Under the pieces are notes generated by a model. That model saw only the letters and a list, made by a program, of their open reading frames with translations. It made no database searches and was not told the DNA's origin. DNA of 64,000 nucleotides from CATQHL01 sp965204655 (lineage in GTDB: Bacteria; Actinomycetota; Acidimicrobiia; Acidimicrobiales; CATQHL01), in the NCBI GenBank assembly GCA_965204655.1, contig OZ241998.1:744001-808000 (forward strand), given 5' to 3'. This document shows positions 44,056 through 57,952 of this stretch, piece by piece; position 1 is the stretch's first letter; each line of letters starts with the position of its first letter. The position numbers and the translations under genes are program-made.

Positions 44056-44943
44056 CTACGTCTCTTCGGCAGCCGAACACACTGTCGTGCGTATGGCTTC
44101 GAGCAGAGCGGGAGACAAGTCAAGTTGAGGCGTCTGGGCAAGGGCTGTTCCGCCGCTCTCGTCGTCGGGCGCTTCGTCGCTGCGGGGCGTTCCTTTGCCT
44201 AAACCCCGTAGAACGTGCAGAAAGAACTCAACGTTCCCTTGCGCGCCCGTAATCGGACTGGCCATCACCCCTGCGGGAAACAGGCCTTCTTGAACGGCAG
44301 AGAGCGCTACCTCCTCAAGCACCCTCGCCCAGATGCTCGGAGAGCGGATCACCCCGCCGCCTCTGTCGGCTTCAGCGCGGTCAGCCTCAAACTGGGGCTT
44401 CACGAGCAGGAGCAGTTCCCCGCCCGCCTGCGTGAGATGAGCGAGCACCCCCATCAGCACCTTCAGACTGATGAACGACACGTCCGCGCAGAGTAGGTCG
44501 GCAGGGTCTCCTACATCTTCAGGGTTCAGATGCCTGGCGTTGACGCCTTCGAGCACCTCTACGTTGGGCGAAGACCCGACGCGCTCGTGGAGAAGACCCT
44601 TCCCGACGTCGATAGCGGTCACCTTCGCCGCCCCGCGCTGAAGCAGGCAATCGCTGAAACCCCCGGTGGAAGAACCCACGTCAATGCAGCTCAGCCCGGT
44701 CGGGTCTACTTCGAAGTGCAGCAAGGCAGCGTCGAGTTTCTCGCCGCCTCGGCTCACGAAGCGAGGAGTTTGGCCGGCCACCCTCACAGCTTCGCCCGGG
44801 CGAACCAGGCGGGCAGGCTTCAAGGCCACCGCGCCGCTCACCAGCACCAGAGAAGAGGCGACCAATTCTCTGGCTTCATCCAGGCTGTCCGCAAGCCCTC
44901 TGCGGACGAGTTCGTCGTCCAACCTGCGTCGGCGGCGTACCAC
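44056..44943 (-). CDS. tlyA: TlyA family rRNA 2'-O-methyltransferase
   Basis: S4 domain plus FtsJ-like methyltransferase, 295 residues. The N-terminal RRRRRLDDELVRRGLADS with LVASSLVLVSGAV is the S4 part. The SAM site is IDVGSSTGGFSDCLLQRGA and the second motif is VDVSFISL-like ADVSFISLKVLM. The family methylates 16S and 23S rRNA (C1409/C1920 in mycobacteria) and gives capreomycin sensitivity; that this protein does the same is inference. It ends with an extension of about 45 residues containing DEAPDDESGGTALAQ. Start is GTG at 44943. Confidence 0.92.
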   Translation of the reverse strand: MVRRRRRLDDELVRRGLADSLDEARELVASSLVLVSGAVALKPARLVRPGEAVRVAGQTPRFVSRGGEKLDAALLHFEVDPTGLSCIDVGSSTGGFSDCLLQRGAAKVTAIDVGKGLLHERVGSSPNVEVLEGVNARHLNPEDVGDPADLLCADVSFISLKVLMGVLAHLTQAGGELLLLVKPQFEADRAEADRGGGVIRSPSIWARVLEEVALSAVQEGLFPAGVMASPITGAQGNVEFFLHVLRGLGKGTPRSDEAPDDESGGTALAQTPQLDLSPALLEAIRTTVCSAAEET

Positions 44944-44958
44944 GGCCTTTGAGCTTCC

Positions 44959-45768
44959 TCAGGGCAGCAGTTTTTTGACTAGGGCAGCCAAGTTGGTCGC
45001 CTCAAAGGCGGCGCCGGAGGACTGGACGCACCCGGGTTGCGTGACACCGCTGAACACCAGAGCGAACGGCAAGCCGAGGGCTTCAGCGAAGAGGCCGTCG
45101 CTGTCGGGACGGTCTCCCACAACGATCCCGTCGCTGAGGGCGGCTTCTGTCTCCCAGCCGCCGCAGCCCAAGAATTCGTCAAGCACGCAGTCACGCATGG
45201 GAGCGTGCGGCTTGCCGGCCATGACCGCCTCCGTCTCGGCTGCGGCGGCCACGGCCGCTAAGACGGCGCCGCCGCCAGCCTCCAGACCTCCGGGAGTGGG
45301 AAACGTGGGGTCGTGGTTGGTGCCGATGAGGAGTGCGCCTGCTCGCACCGCCCTCATCGCCCGACCGCAGGCGGCGTAGTCAAAGCGCGAATCCATGCCC
45401 ACCACCACGGCGTCGTACGGCTCGCCCGACGCCTCACACTCGGGGCTGAAGACGCTCACTGCCTCGGCGCCCCTCGCCAAGACGGCCTCGATGATCCCCT
45501 CACCGCCGCAGACCAGAACGCGCCCGCCCGGCGGCACGAGGGAAGCAGCAGCCACCGCCGAGGTGAGAACTCGTGCCTGATGCTTCAGCCCGCATCGGGC
45601 GAGCTTGGAGGCCTGATCGCTCAGCGTCAGGCGAGACATGTTGGTCACGAAGAGCACGTTGCTGCCGCTTGCCAAGAGTCTGTCGACGGCCGCCGCTGAG
45701 CCTTCTATGGGAGTGTCGCCCACCCACATGACCCCGTCTAGGTCAACGACCCAGTTGATTCTTTCCAT
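44959..45768 (-). CDS. HAD-IIA family phosphatase
   Basis: Haloacid dehalogenase-type phosphatase of subfamily IIA (NagD-like), 269 residues. The nucleophile motif is VVDLDGVMWVGDTPIEG, motif II is VLFVTNMSRLT, and the cap domain runs from about 85 to 190 (VVVGMDSRFDYAACGRAMRA). Motifs III and IV are AGKPHAPM and VGDRPDSDGLFAEALG. It sits just upstream of tlyA. In M. tuberculosis the equivalent neighbour is Rv1692, a glycerol-3-phosphate phosphatase, so this is a plausible substrate by position (inference). Confidence 0.88.
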   Translation of the reverse strand: MERINWVVDLDGVMWVGDTPIEGSAAAVDRLLASGSNVLFVTNMSRLTLSDQASKLARCGLKHQARVLTSAVAAASLVPPGGRVLVCGGEGIIEAVLARGAEAVSVFSPECEASGEPYDAVVVGMDSRFDYAACGRAMRAVRAGALLIGTNHDPTFPTPGGLEAGGGAVLAAVAAAAETEAVMAGKPHAPMRDCVLDEFLGCGGWETEAALSDGIVVGDRPDSDGLFAEALGLPFALVFSGVTQPGCVQSSGAAFEATNLAALVKKLLP

Positions 45769-45870
45769 CCCCAGGGCTTCTCTGAGTGTTGCCTGCTTCC
45801 TAGCCGCCCCATCTGCCGCCGCCCCGACCCCCGGCCGTTGAATTGGCCGCCGCAGCGGCTGAAGGCTCGC

Positions 45871-46893
45871 TCAGCCGACTTCCCAGGTGGTGCGGGATTG
45901 CAGTAAGGCGTTCAGATCGCCCGGGCCGTTGAGTTCCTGCGACCAAGCCAGTTGCCGACTCATCTGCTCGGAGTACTCCGGGCTCTCCACCGCCCTGTAG
46001 ACACCGATCGGGGTGGGCATGAACGGGCCGGTGGCCAAGCGCGAGAGGGCGAACGCCAGAGACGGGGTGTCGGCGCGCTCGTCATGAACGACGATTCTTT
46101 CCTCGCCCACGTCGCTCACGTCAACAGCTTTCAGCTCTCCAGCGGGCGTCATCGTCAAGCCTCGCTCGCCGTCCTCTCCAAATCGGATGGCCTTGCCGTG
46201 CTCCAGGTCGATGAGCATGGACTTCCGCTTGTCTTTTTTCGTTATGGCGGCGAACGCCCCGTCGTTGAAGACGTTGCAGTTCTGATACACCTCCACGAAG
46301 GCCGCCCCGTCGTGCTCCCAGGCGCGCCTGAACGTCTCCTGCATGTGCGCCCTGTCCATGTCGTGCGTGCGCGCAGCGAAGGTAGCCTCGGCGCCCAGCG
46401 CCACGCTCATGGGGTTCAGGGGCTCATCCACGGAACCCATGGGAGTCGACTTGGTGATCTTGCCAACCTCGCTGGTGGGTGAGCACTGCCCCTTGGTGAG
46501 ACCGTAAATCTGGTTGTTGAACAGCAGAATCTTGAGCTTGACGTTGCGTCGCAGGGCGTGGATCAGGTGGTTGCCGCCAATGGAGAGCATGTCGCCGTCT
46601 CCGCCTACGACCCACACGTCGAGATCCGGGCGGCACACGGCAAGACCGGTGGCCAGGGCGGGAGAGCGCCCATGGATGCCGTGCATGCCGTAGGTGTTCA
46701 TGTAGTAAGGAAACCGTGCGGCGCACCCGATCCCCGAAATGAAGACCGTGTTCTCCCGGCGCACCGGGAGGCTGGGCATGAGCAACTGAAGAGCCGAGAG
46801 GACGGAGTAGTCGCCACAGCCCGGGCACCAGCGAGGCTCCTGGTCGCTGGTCCAGTCGGCTTTGGTAGTAATGGGAACCGACGTGTCAGTCAT
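45871..46893 (-). CDS. korB: 2-oxoacid:ferredoxin oxidoreductase, beta subunit
   Basis: Thiamine-diphosphate-binding subunit that, with KorA, converts a 2-oxoacid (probably 2-oxoglutarate) and CoA to acyl-CoA, CO2 and reduced ferredoxin. 340 residues. Conserved features are WCPGCGDYSVLSALQ, the ThDP motif VVGGDGDMLSIGGNHLIHALRRNVKL with LLFNNQIYGLTKGQ, and EVYQNCNVFND. The ATG overlaps the korA stop by eight bases, so expression is coupled. No ferredoxin gene is in the window. Confidence 0.92.
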   Translation of the reverse strand: MTDTSVPITTKADWTSDQEPRWCPGCGDYSVLSALQLLMPSLPVRRENTVFISGIGCAARFPYYMNTYGMHGIHGRSPALATGLAVCRPDLDVWVVGGDGDMLSIGGNHLIHALRRNVKLKILLFNNQIYGLTKGQCSPTSEVGKITKSTPMGSVDEPLNPMSVALGAEATFAARTHDMDRAHMQETFRRAWEHDGAAFVEVYQNCNVFNDGAFAAITKKDKRKSMLIDLEHGKAIRFGEDGERGLTMTPAGELKAVDVSDVGEERIVVHDERADTPSLAFALSRLATGPFMPTPIGVYRAVESPEYSEQMSRQLAWSQELNGPGDLNALLQSRTTWEVG

Positions 46894-48787
46894 CTAATGC
46901 TCCATTGATTGCTTCGGTGATGTCGGAGGCCGTGAACGGCACGCCTTGGACTTTGGTGAGCGACTGGACGTCGACGAGGAACTTGCCTCTGACCAGCGTT
47001 GCCAGTTGCCCCAGGTTCATTTCGGGAAGCAGCACCTTGTCGTAACGCTTCAGGATGGATTCCAGGTCGCCAGGTAGAGGATTGAGGTGGGTTAAGTGGG
47101 CGTGATCCACCTTTCTCCCGGCTGACCTCACCCGCTTCACTGCGCTGGTTACGGCACCCCAGGTCGACCCCCAGGTGAGCATAAGCAGGTCGGCTTGGCC
47201 GTCTCCGACGTCGAGAAGCGTCGGGGGGATGTCGTCGGCTATTCGTGCGACCTTTTCGGCTCGCAGGTACGTCATGTTTTCGTGGTTGGCGGGGTCGTAG
47301 GAGATGTTCCCAGTCACGTCCTCTTTTTCCAGACCGCCGACGCGATGCATCAGACCTGGAGTTCCGGGGACGATCCAGGGACGCGCCAGGGTTTCGGGGT
47401 CGCGTCTGTACGGACGAATGTTGGATGGGGGTTCTTCAATAGATCCCGACCCGTTCAACATTTCCTCCGGCGTTGCGAACTCCACGCTGATGTCGGGGAG
47501 GTCTTCGCTGCTGGGGATCTTCCAGGGCTCCGATCCGTTCCCCAGGTAGCCGTCGGAGAGAAGTATCACGGGGGTGCGGTACTTCAGAGCAATGCGGACC
47601 GCCTCAATGGCAGCGAAAAAGCACTGGGATGGGGTGTAGGAGGCGACGATAGGCAGCGGCGCCTCTCCGTGGCGCCCGTAAAGGGCGATGTTGAGGTCGG
47701 AGGCTTCCGTCTTGGTGGGCAGACCGGTGGAAGGCCCTCCCCTCTGGATGTCAATAATCAGGAGAGGGAGTTCAATGATCAAGGCCAAGCCGATGGACTC
47801 CCCTTTCAGCGCCAGACCCGGGCCGCTAGTCGTCGTGACGCCTATGTGTCCGCCGAAGGAGGCGCCTATGGCAGTACACACCGCGGCAATCTCGTCTTCT
47901 GCCTGGAAGGTACGGACGCCGAAGTTCTTGCGCCCGGAGAGTTCGTGCAGTATGTCGGTGGCGGGGGTTATCGGGTATGAGGCCAGGAAGAGCGGAAGCT
48001 TGGCCGACTGCGCTGCAGCCAACAGACCCCAGGAAAGGGCGGTGTTGCCGTTGATGCTCGTGTAGGTGCCCGGGGGCAGCTTGGCTGGAGGCACCCGGTA
48101 GGTGGAGTGGAACATCTCCGTCGTCTCGCCGAAGGCGTGGCCCGCGTTGAAGGCCGCCGTGTTAGCGGCAGCCACCTTCTCTTGGCGACCGAACTTGACC
48201 TGAATCCACTCCAGGGTGGGCTCGACGGGGCGTCCGAACATCCAACTCACTACGCCGAGGGCGAAGAAATTCTTGCTGCGGGCTGCGTCACGCGGCTTCA
48301 CGCCGAGTTCCTTGCAGACTTCCTTGGTGAGAGAGGTCATAGGCACCTGGTAGGCGGTGTACCTGCTCAGGGTGCCGTCTTCCAGAGGATTAGATTCGTA
48401 GCCCGCCTTATCGAGGTGGCGCTCGTCGAAGGAGTCGGAGTTGATGATGACCGTGCCTCCGATCTCCAGGCGGCCCAACTCGCTGCGCAAGGCGGCCGGA
48501 TTCATCGCCACAAGCACGTTGGGGGCATCCCCCGGGGTGCTGATGTCTTCACTGCTCACCTGCACCTGGAACGCAGAGACTCCGTGCAGGGTGCCGGCGG
48601 GGGCGCGTATCTCTGCCGGGAAATCCGGCAGCGTGGCGAGGTCGTTGCCCAAGACGGCGCTGGCGTTGGTGAACCTGTCGCCCGTGAGCTGCATGCCGTC
48701 GCCAGAGTCGCCGGCGAACCGGACAACCAAACGATCCACTTCCCGAACTTCGGGGGAAGCGCCTTGTCTAATAGCGGTATCAGTCAC
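46886..48787 (-). CDS. korA: 2-oxoacid:ferredoxin oxidoreductase, alpha (fused gamma-alpha) subunit
   Basis: 633 residues. The N-terminal gamma domain (about 20-200) starts VVRFAGDSGDGMQLTGDRFTNA. The alpha pyrimidine-binding domain (about 225-480) contains GNTALSWGLLAAAQSAKLPLF, the conserved YPITPATDILHELS, and QAEDEIAAVCTAIGASFGG with the catalytic Glu. The last domain has LLMLTWGSTWGAV and LLPEMNLGQLATLVRG. This matches the KorAB type of Actinomycetota (two-subunit, oxygen tolerant in mycobacteria), which runs an alternative step of the TCA cycle. Start is GTG at 48787. Confidence 0.92.
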   Translation of the reverse strand: MTDTAIRQGASPEVREVDRLVVRFAGDSGDGMQLTGDRFTNASAVLGNDLATLPDFPAEIRAPAGTLHGVSAFQVQVSSEDISTPGDAPNVLVAMNPAALRSELGRLEIGGTVIINSDSFDERHLDKAGYESNPLEDGTLSRYTAYQVPMTSLTKEVCKELGVKPRDAARSKNFFALGVVSWMFGRPVEPTLEWIQVKFGRQEKVAAANTAAFNAGHAFGETTEMFHSTYRVPPAKLPPGTYTSINGNTALSWGLLAAAQSAKLPLFLASYPITPATDILHELSGRKNFGVRTFQAEDEIAAVCTAIGASFGGHIGVTTTSGPGLALKGESIGLALIIELPLLIIDIQRGGPSTGLPTKTEASDLNIALYGRHGEAPLPIVASYTPSQCFFAAIEAVRIALKYRTPVILLSDGYLGNGSEPWKIPSSEDLPDISVEFATPEEMLNGSGSIEEPPSNIRPYRRDPETLARPWIVPGTPGLMHRVGGLEKEDVTGNISYDPANHENMTYLRAEKVARIADDIPPTLLDVGDGQADLLMLTWGSTWGAVTSAVKRVRSAGRKVDHAHLTHLNPLPGDLESILKRYDKVLLPEMNLGQLATLVRGKFLVDVQSLTKVQGVPFTASDITEAINGALDD

Positions 48788-49015
48788 TCAAGCTCTCATT
48801 CTCCGCCACGCGGCAGAACCGAAACGAAAAGAAATTGCTGCACGCTCGCGGCAACTCTTGGCTGACGAAGTGGTGTGCACTGCCCTTCAATCTAGTGGAC
48901 AACGCAGGAAACGACGCGAACATTCCCCTTTCTTGGCCTTCGCTCCGCCCGCCCCGGTCGGATTCGATCTGCCTTGCGCTACTAATCCCTTCAGATCAAC
49001 GAGGAAAAGAGGCTC

Positions 49016-50068
49016 TTAGGCCACCGTGATCTCTTCGTTGAGATAGACATCCTGTATAGCGGCGAGCAACTCAACACCCTCTTCCATCGGGCGCTGGAAG
49101 GCCTTGCGCCCGCTGATCAGCCCAACCCCGCCCGCCCGCTTGTTGATCACGGCGGTGCGGACGGCTTCGCCCAGGTCGCTCGCTCCTGAACTGGCGCCGC
49201 CCGAATTGATCAGCCCGACGCGCCCCATGTAGCAGTTGGCCACCTGCCAGCGGGCCAGATCGACGGGGTGATCACTGATCAGTCTGTCGTAGAGCAGAGG
49301 GCTGCTCTTGCCGAATCCGACAGCCCCGAAACCGCCGTTGTTCTCAGGCAGTTTCTGTTTCACGATGTCGGCTGAGATGGTTACCCCGAGGTGGTTGGCT
49401 TGAGCCGTCAAGTCGGCGGCTGAGTGATAATCGGCTTCCGGCTTCTGAAACGCGCTGTTACGCAGATAACACCAGAGCACGCAGAACATCCCGAGTTGGT
49501 GGGCGCGTTCGAAGGCTTCAGCAACCTCCGTGATCTGACGACGCGAATCGGGCGAGCCGAAGTAGATGGTAGCCCCGACTCCGGCGGCACCCAGTTCGTA
49601 AGCCTCCTCGACGCTGCCGAAGAAGATCTGATCGAAGGAGTTGGGGTAGCTCATGAGTTCGTTGTGGTTGAACTTCACGATGAAAGGAATGCGGTGCGCC
49701 CAGCGCCGAGAAACGGAACCGAGCACCCCAAACGTGGAAGCCACGGCGTTGCAACCGCCCTCAACGGCCAGGCGGACGATGTTCTCGGGATCTAAGTAGG
49801 CCGGATTGGGAGCAAAAGACGCCGCCGCCGAATGCTCCACTCCCTGATCGACCGGCAGGATCGATACGTATCCGGTGCCGGCCAAGCGCCCGTGGTTAAA
49901 GAGAGACTGCAAATTTCTCAGGACTTGCGGACGCCGATGGCCAGCCGCGTAGACACGATCTACGAAATCTGCACTAGGAAGGTGCAAGCTGTCCTTGGGG
50001 ACTCCTTCGCAGGTGTGCCCCAGCAGATAATTGGCTTCGTCCTCGCCCAGCAGTTCAGCTATGTCCAC
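49016..50068 (-). CDS. fbaB: Class I fructose-bisphosphate aldolase (FbaB/DhnA type)
   Basis: Cleaves fructose-1,6-bisphosphate into dihydroxyacetone phosphate and glyceraldehyde-3-phosphate via a Schiff base on lysine. 350 residues, aligned by eye with E. coli FbaB: PVDQGVEHSAAASFAPNPAYLDPENI, KFNHNELMSYP, IYFGSPDSRRQI, AADLTAQANHLGVTISADIVKQKLPENNGG and the phosphate-binding LINSGGASSG. Start is GTG at 50068, with ribosome site aggaggcgaa. No other glycolytic gene adjoins it. The region 48788-49015 between it and korA has no gene or clear motif. Confidence 0.93.
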   Translation of the reverse strand: MDIAELLGEDEANYLLGHTCEGVPKDSLHLPSADFVDRVYAAGHRRPQVLRNLQSLFNHGRLAGTGYVSILPVDQGVEHSAAASFAPNPAYLDPENIVRLAVEGGCNAVASTFGVLGSVSRRWAHRIPFIVKFNHNELMSYPNSFDQIFFGSVEEAYELGAAGVGATIYFGSPDSRRQITEVAEAFERAHQLGMFCVLWCYLRNSAFQKPEADYHSAADLTAQANHLGVTISADIVKQKLPENNGGFGAVGFGKSSPLLYDRLISDHPVDLARWQVANCYMGRVGLINSGGASSGASDLGEAVRTAVINKRAGGVGLISGRKAFQRPMEEGVELLAAIQDVYLNEEITVA

Positions 50069-50138
50069 TTCGCCTCCTGTTTCTCCTCCTGATTAATCCT
50101 GCTCCGAAACTTTACCCCGAACAAGCATCAGGGAGAGT

Positions 50139-50831
50139 TCACCCGCCGATGGCGTGCGCCCGTTGGGCGGCGTCCACGAAACCCGGGGAGTGCTCATCGA
50201 TCCATGCGAAGAGACGGCGGGCAGCAACTAAGTTGCCCGCCTGGTCGTAGCAGTCTGCCAAGGCATAGGCGCGCCGCAGATGATGTTCCTTGGGGTTCGT
50301 GGGAAGCTCCCATCCCTCATTGAGAAGCTCAGTCGCTTCCACCAGCCGTCCCTGATCGGCCAGAGCACCGGCCGCTACGATGCGCCCCTCTGTGAGAACG
50401 AAACAGGGCAGCGCAGCGCTGCACATTTCTTTCCATAGGTCATCCACCTTGCGCCAGTGATGCATTGCGCGGTAACAGTCGGCCAAGACGGGATGCTGCT
50501 CCAAGGTTTTCATCTGGGCTTCAAAAGTCTTAAGTTCCCGAACCGCCGCCTTCCAGTGTCCAAGCCTGTAATGAACCAACCCGTAGAGTTCCCGAATCTC
50601 AGCGAGTTCACACGCCTCTGTGCTCATTACGGGCTTGAGGAGATCCAGAGCGTCGAGGTGGCGGTCTTCGTCAAAAGCAGTGGCGGCGTCCGAAACCCTG
50701 CCTGCCGCCCAATTGCCCTTGCGCTTCCCCAACCGCTTAACCAACGCCGTTCGGAGTTTTCGGAGTTCGGCGTCCGATTCGGCTTCGGGGACTTGTCCTT
50801 CGCTGAGAATGTCTCCTCCGTATTCGTTCAT
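50139..50831 (-). CDS. Tetratricopeptide-repeat-like protein
   Basis: A 230-residue, probably cytosolic, helical protein. TPR-like helix pairs are seen from about residue 50 onward (HLDALDLLKPVMSTEACELAEIRELYGLVHYRLGHWKAAVRELKTF, then YRAMHHWRKVDDLWKEM and RRAYALADCYDQAGNLVAARRLF), with a charged N-terminus. No enzyme motif. In M. tuberculosis a TPR-type gene (Rv1691) occupies the same place between tyrS and the HAD phosphatase; here the rRNA operon lies between it and tyrS. Function unknown; TPR proteins usually mediate protein contacts. Confidence 0.75.
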   Translation of the reverse strand: MNEYGGDILSEGQVPEAESDAELRKLRTALVKRLGKRKGNWAAGRVSDAATAFDEDRHLDALDLLKPVMSTEACELAEIRELYGLVHYRLGHWKAAVRELKTFEAQMKTLEQHPVLADCYRAMHHWRKVDDLWKEMCSAALPCFVLTEGRIVAAGALADQGRLVEATELLNEGWELPTNPKEHHLRRAYALADCYDQAGNLVAARRLFAWIDEHSPGFVDAAQRAHAIGG

Positions 50832-50956
50832 CTAAGAGGAGATGCTAACCAGGCGAGTCCGCGCAATTTTTGAGGGGCGGAGGCGCTGGCGGAAACGAAC
50901 GGGGACGGGGACACCGAGATGAAGGGACACGACAACAAGAAAGTCACAAAAACAAT

Positions 50957-50998
50957 AAGGGGGCTTTGAGTTCGCTACCCAGAACTCAAAGCCCCCTT
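50957..50998 (-). terminator. Intrinsic terminator of the rRNA operon
   Basis: A perfect 17-base-pair stem (50957-50973 with 50982-50998, arms AAGGGGGCTTTGAGTTC and its complement) around an eight-base loop, just after the 5S gene. Read on the minus strand it is followed by TTATTGTTTTTG, a U-rich tail, as expected for Rho-independent termination of the rrn transcript. The A-rich other side (ggaaaaaatcc) may also let it work for plus-strand transcription. Confidence 0.9.
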
Positions 50999-51007
50999 GG
51001 AAAAAAT

Positions 51008-51122
<115 letters not shown>

Positions 51123-51179
51123 AAAAACTGTCAAGTCGACTCGCCCGCCGGTTCACCTCAGAGCGAACCGCAAGGCGTC

Positions 51180-51210
51180 TCCCTTGAGAACTCCATTGCA
51201 AGCACAAGCA
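51180..51210 (-). other. 23S rRNA processing stem, 3' arm (pairs with 54410-54440)
   Basis: The 31 bases 51180-51210 are the reverse complement, with one mismatch, of 54410-54440. The two segments flank the 23S gene on both sides, so the primary transcript would form a 30-base-pair stem enclosing 23S. This is the classical layout for RNase III cleavage of pre-23S rRNA. Confidence 0.85.
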
Positions 51211-51221
51211 AATAGTGTGAT

Positions 51222-56178
<4,957 letters not shown>

Positions 56179-56532
56179 CATCTCCGGGCGACAGCCGAGC
56201 ACGAGTGCTAGAGCCATCACCCCTCGAAGCGCGCCGATTCCGCATAATCCTTGACGGACTCGGCAGAGAGAGCCGGACACGGGTCTAGACCCGATCCGAC
56301 AATCCAAAAATTTACGGGTCGGGCGCGCCGGAACAAGGATTCCGATGCGTCCGCCCACACTGGCATTTGCGTCTTCTCTTCCGTTTTCAAGGAGCGCCGC
56401 TTAACGGCGCTGAGACCGTCCTTCAGACTGTTTCGGCCTTTCGGACTGTTTCAGCGCCCAGCGCATGCCCGGTATTGGAACTCCGTATGAAGAAAATTAT
56501 CCTAGGAATTCCATTTCCGAGGTTGATTGGTA
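56179..56532 (-). promoter_or_regulatory. rRNA operon leader
   Basis: About 350 bases of leader between the promoter and 16S. It contains the 5' arm of the 16S processing stem (56369-56397) and a hairpin-forming segment with the near-repeat GAAACAGTCnGAA twice (about 56420-56455) enclosed by GGCGCTGA/TCAGCGCC. A GATAAT hexamer (plus-strand 56497-56502) could be a second promoter but has no -35. No gene is seen. Confidence 0.5.
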
Positions 56533-56561
56533 AATCTAGCGGGTCTTTGACCAAATGGCAA
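56533..56561 (-). promoter_or_regulatory. Candidate promoter of the rRNA operon
   Basis: On the minus strand TTGCCA (56556-56561), a 17-base spacer and TAGATT (56533-56538) match a housekeeping promoter with the actinobacterial TANNNT -10. It is the best -35/-10 pair I found upstream of 16S, about 350 bases from the gene. The tyrS stop lies 119 bases further upstream. Confidence 0.55.
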
Positions 56562-56679
56562 CCTGCTAGCTCACGAATGCGAAATTGTAGCGGAAAGTGT
56601 GCTCGGCTAGTGGATTTTCCCGACAAAGCCGAGATGAGGCTTGACAGTCGCCTACTTTGAAGGAGAAATCGGCAGTCTT

Positions 56680-57942
56680 CTAAGGCTTGAGGACAACGAT
56701 GCGGCGTTCCTTCTTCCCTCGCTGAACAAGAAGGAAACGCCCGTCTACCCACTCGAGCGCAGTCAACCCTGGATCTTCAACCTTGGAGCGATTCACGGAG
56801 ACGGATCCCTGGCGGATCTGTCTGCGGGCGTCGCTGCGGGAAACACACAGATTTGACGCAAGCAAGAGTTCCAGCAGAGGTTCATCTGCACTCATAACCT
56901 CCGAGTCGACGAAAACCGAAGGGACGATTTCCGTAAGCGACTCCAGCATCGCCCCGTTCAGCGGGTCGGAACCGAAGAGAGCCTCCGCAGCAAGGCTGGC
57001 GTGCGACGCTGCCTGGGGTCCGTGGACGATCTTCGTCACTTCTTCCGCCAAGCGGCGCTGCGCCAAGCGGCGCTTAGGTGCGCAGTCGTGAGCATCCATC
57101 ACCTCAACGACGTCCGCTGCGGGCATCATCGTCATCTGAAAGAGCAGTCGGGCAACGTCGCGGTCGTCGGTACGCAACATGTACTGGTGAAGGTCGTATG
57201 GCAGAGTCCGGGCTGAGTCCAACCAGATCGTCCCTTCTGCCGTCTTGCCAAACTTCTGTCCGTCGGAGCGCGTCAGAAGCGGCCAGGTAAGTCCGTGGGC
57301 GCTTCCCGACAGACGCCTGCGTATGAGATCGACGCCGACGGTGATGTTGCCCCACTGATCCGAACCTCCGACCTGGAGTCGGCAATCTCGGTGCTCGTAG
57401 AGCCAGCAAAAATCGAAGGCCTGCATGAGCATGTAGCTGAACTCCGTGTAGGAAATCCCCTGATCGCTTTCGAGGCGGTTGCGGACGGAATCCTTGGCTA
57501 GCATCTGACCGACGGTCACGTGTTTGCCCACGTCCCGCAGGAACTTGATAAAACTCACCGGGGCTGTCCAGTCGGCGTTGTCGACGACTTCCACGGCGTG
57601 ACCCCCTAGAAGTTCGACCAACTGAGAACGCAGGGATTCCAGGTTGGAAGCCAGGATCTCCGGAGTGAGCAGGTTGCGCTCGCTGGAACGCCCGCTGGGA
57701 TCGCCCACCATGCCGGTGGCGCCGCCGACGAGAGCGAGAGGGCGGTGACCGGCCTCGGCAAAGCGACGGAGCATGAGGACGCCGATCAAGTTCCCAAGAT
57801 GCAGGCTGTCGGCGGAGGGGTCGAAGCCAAGATACAAAGTGACAGGCCGGCTGCTCAGCAATTCCGAAAGAGCCGTCCGGTCGGTGGAATCATGGACGAG
57901 GCCGCGAGTTGCGAGGTCGTCGAGCATCTGCTGTCCGGACAT
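56680..57942 (-). CDS. tyrS: Tyrosine-tRNA ligase
   Basis: Charges tRNA-Tyr with tyrosine. Class I synthetase, 420 residues, bacterial TyrRS-S type. The HIGH-type motif is GFDPSADSLHLGNLIGVL (His-Leu-Gly-Asn), the second is SDGQKFGKTAEGTIWLD (KFGKT). GGSDQWGNITVGVDLIRR is diagnostic. The C-terminal S4 RNA-binding domain runs from about 345 (LCVSRSDARRQIRQGSVSVN). ATG at 57942. The rluB-type gene lies ten bases upstream, so both are probably in one transcript. Confidence 0.96.
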   Translation of the reverse strand: MSGQQMLDDLATRGLVHDSTDRTALSELLSSRPVTLYLGFDPSADSLHLGNLIGVLMLRRFAEAGHRPLALVGGATGMVGDPSGRSSERNLLTPEILASNLESLRSQLVELLGGHAVEVVDNADWTAPVSFIKFLRDVGKHVTVGQMLAKDSVRNRLESDQGISYTEFSYMLMQAFDFCWLYEHRDCRLQVGGSDQWGNITVGVDLIRRRLSGSAHGLTWPLLTRSDGQKFGKTAEGTIWLDSARTLPYDLHQYMLRTDDRDVARLLFQMTMMPAADVVEVMDAHDCAPKRRLAQRRLAEEVTKIVHGPQAASHASLAAEALFGSDPLNGAMLESLTEIVPSVFVDSEVMSADEPLLELLLASNLCVSRSDARRQIRQGSVSVNRSKVEDPGLTALEWVDGRFLLVQRGKKERRIVVLKP

Positions 57943-57952
57943 CGGAAGAAGC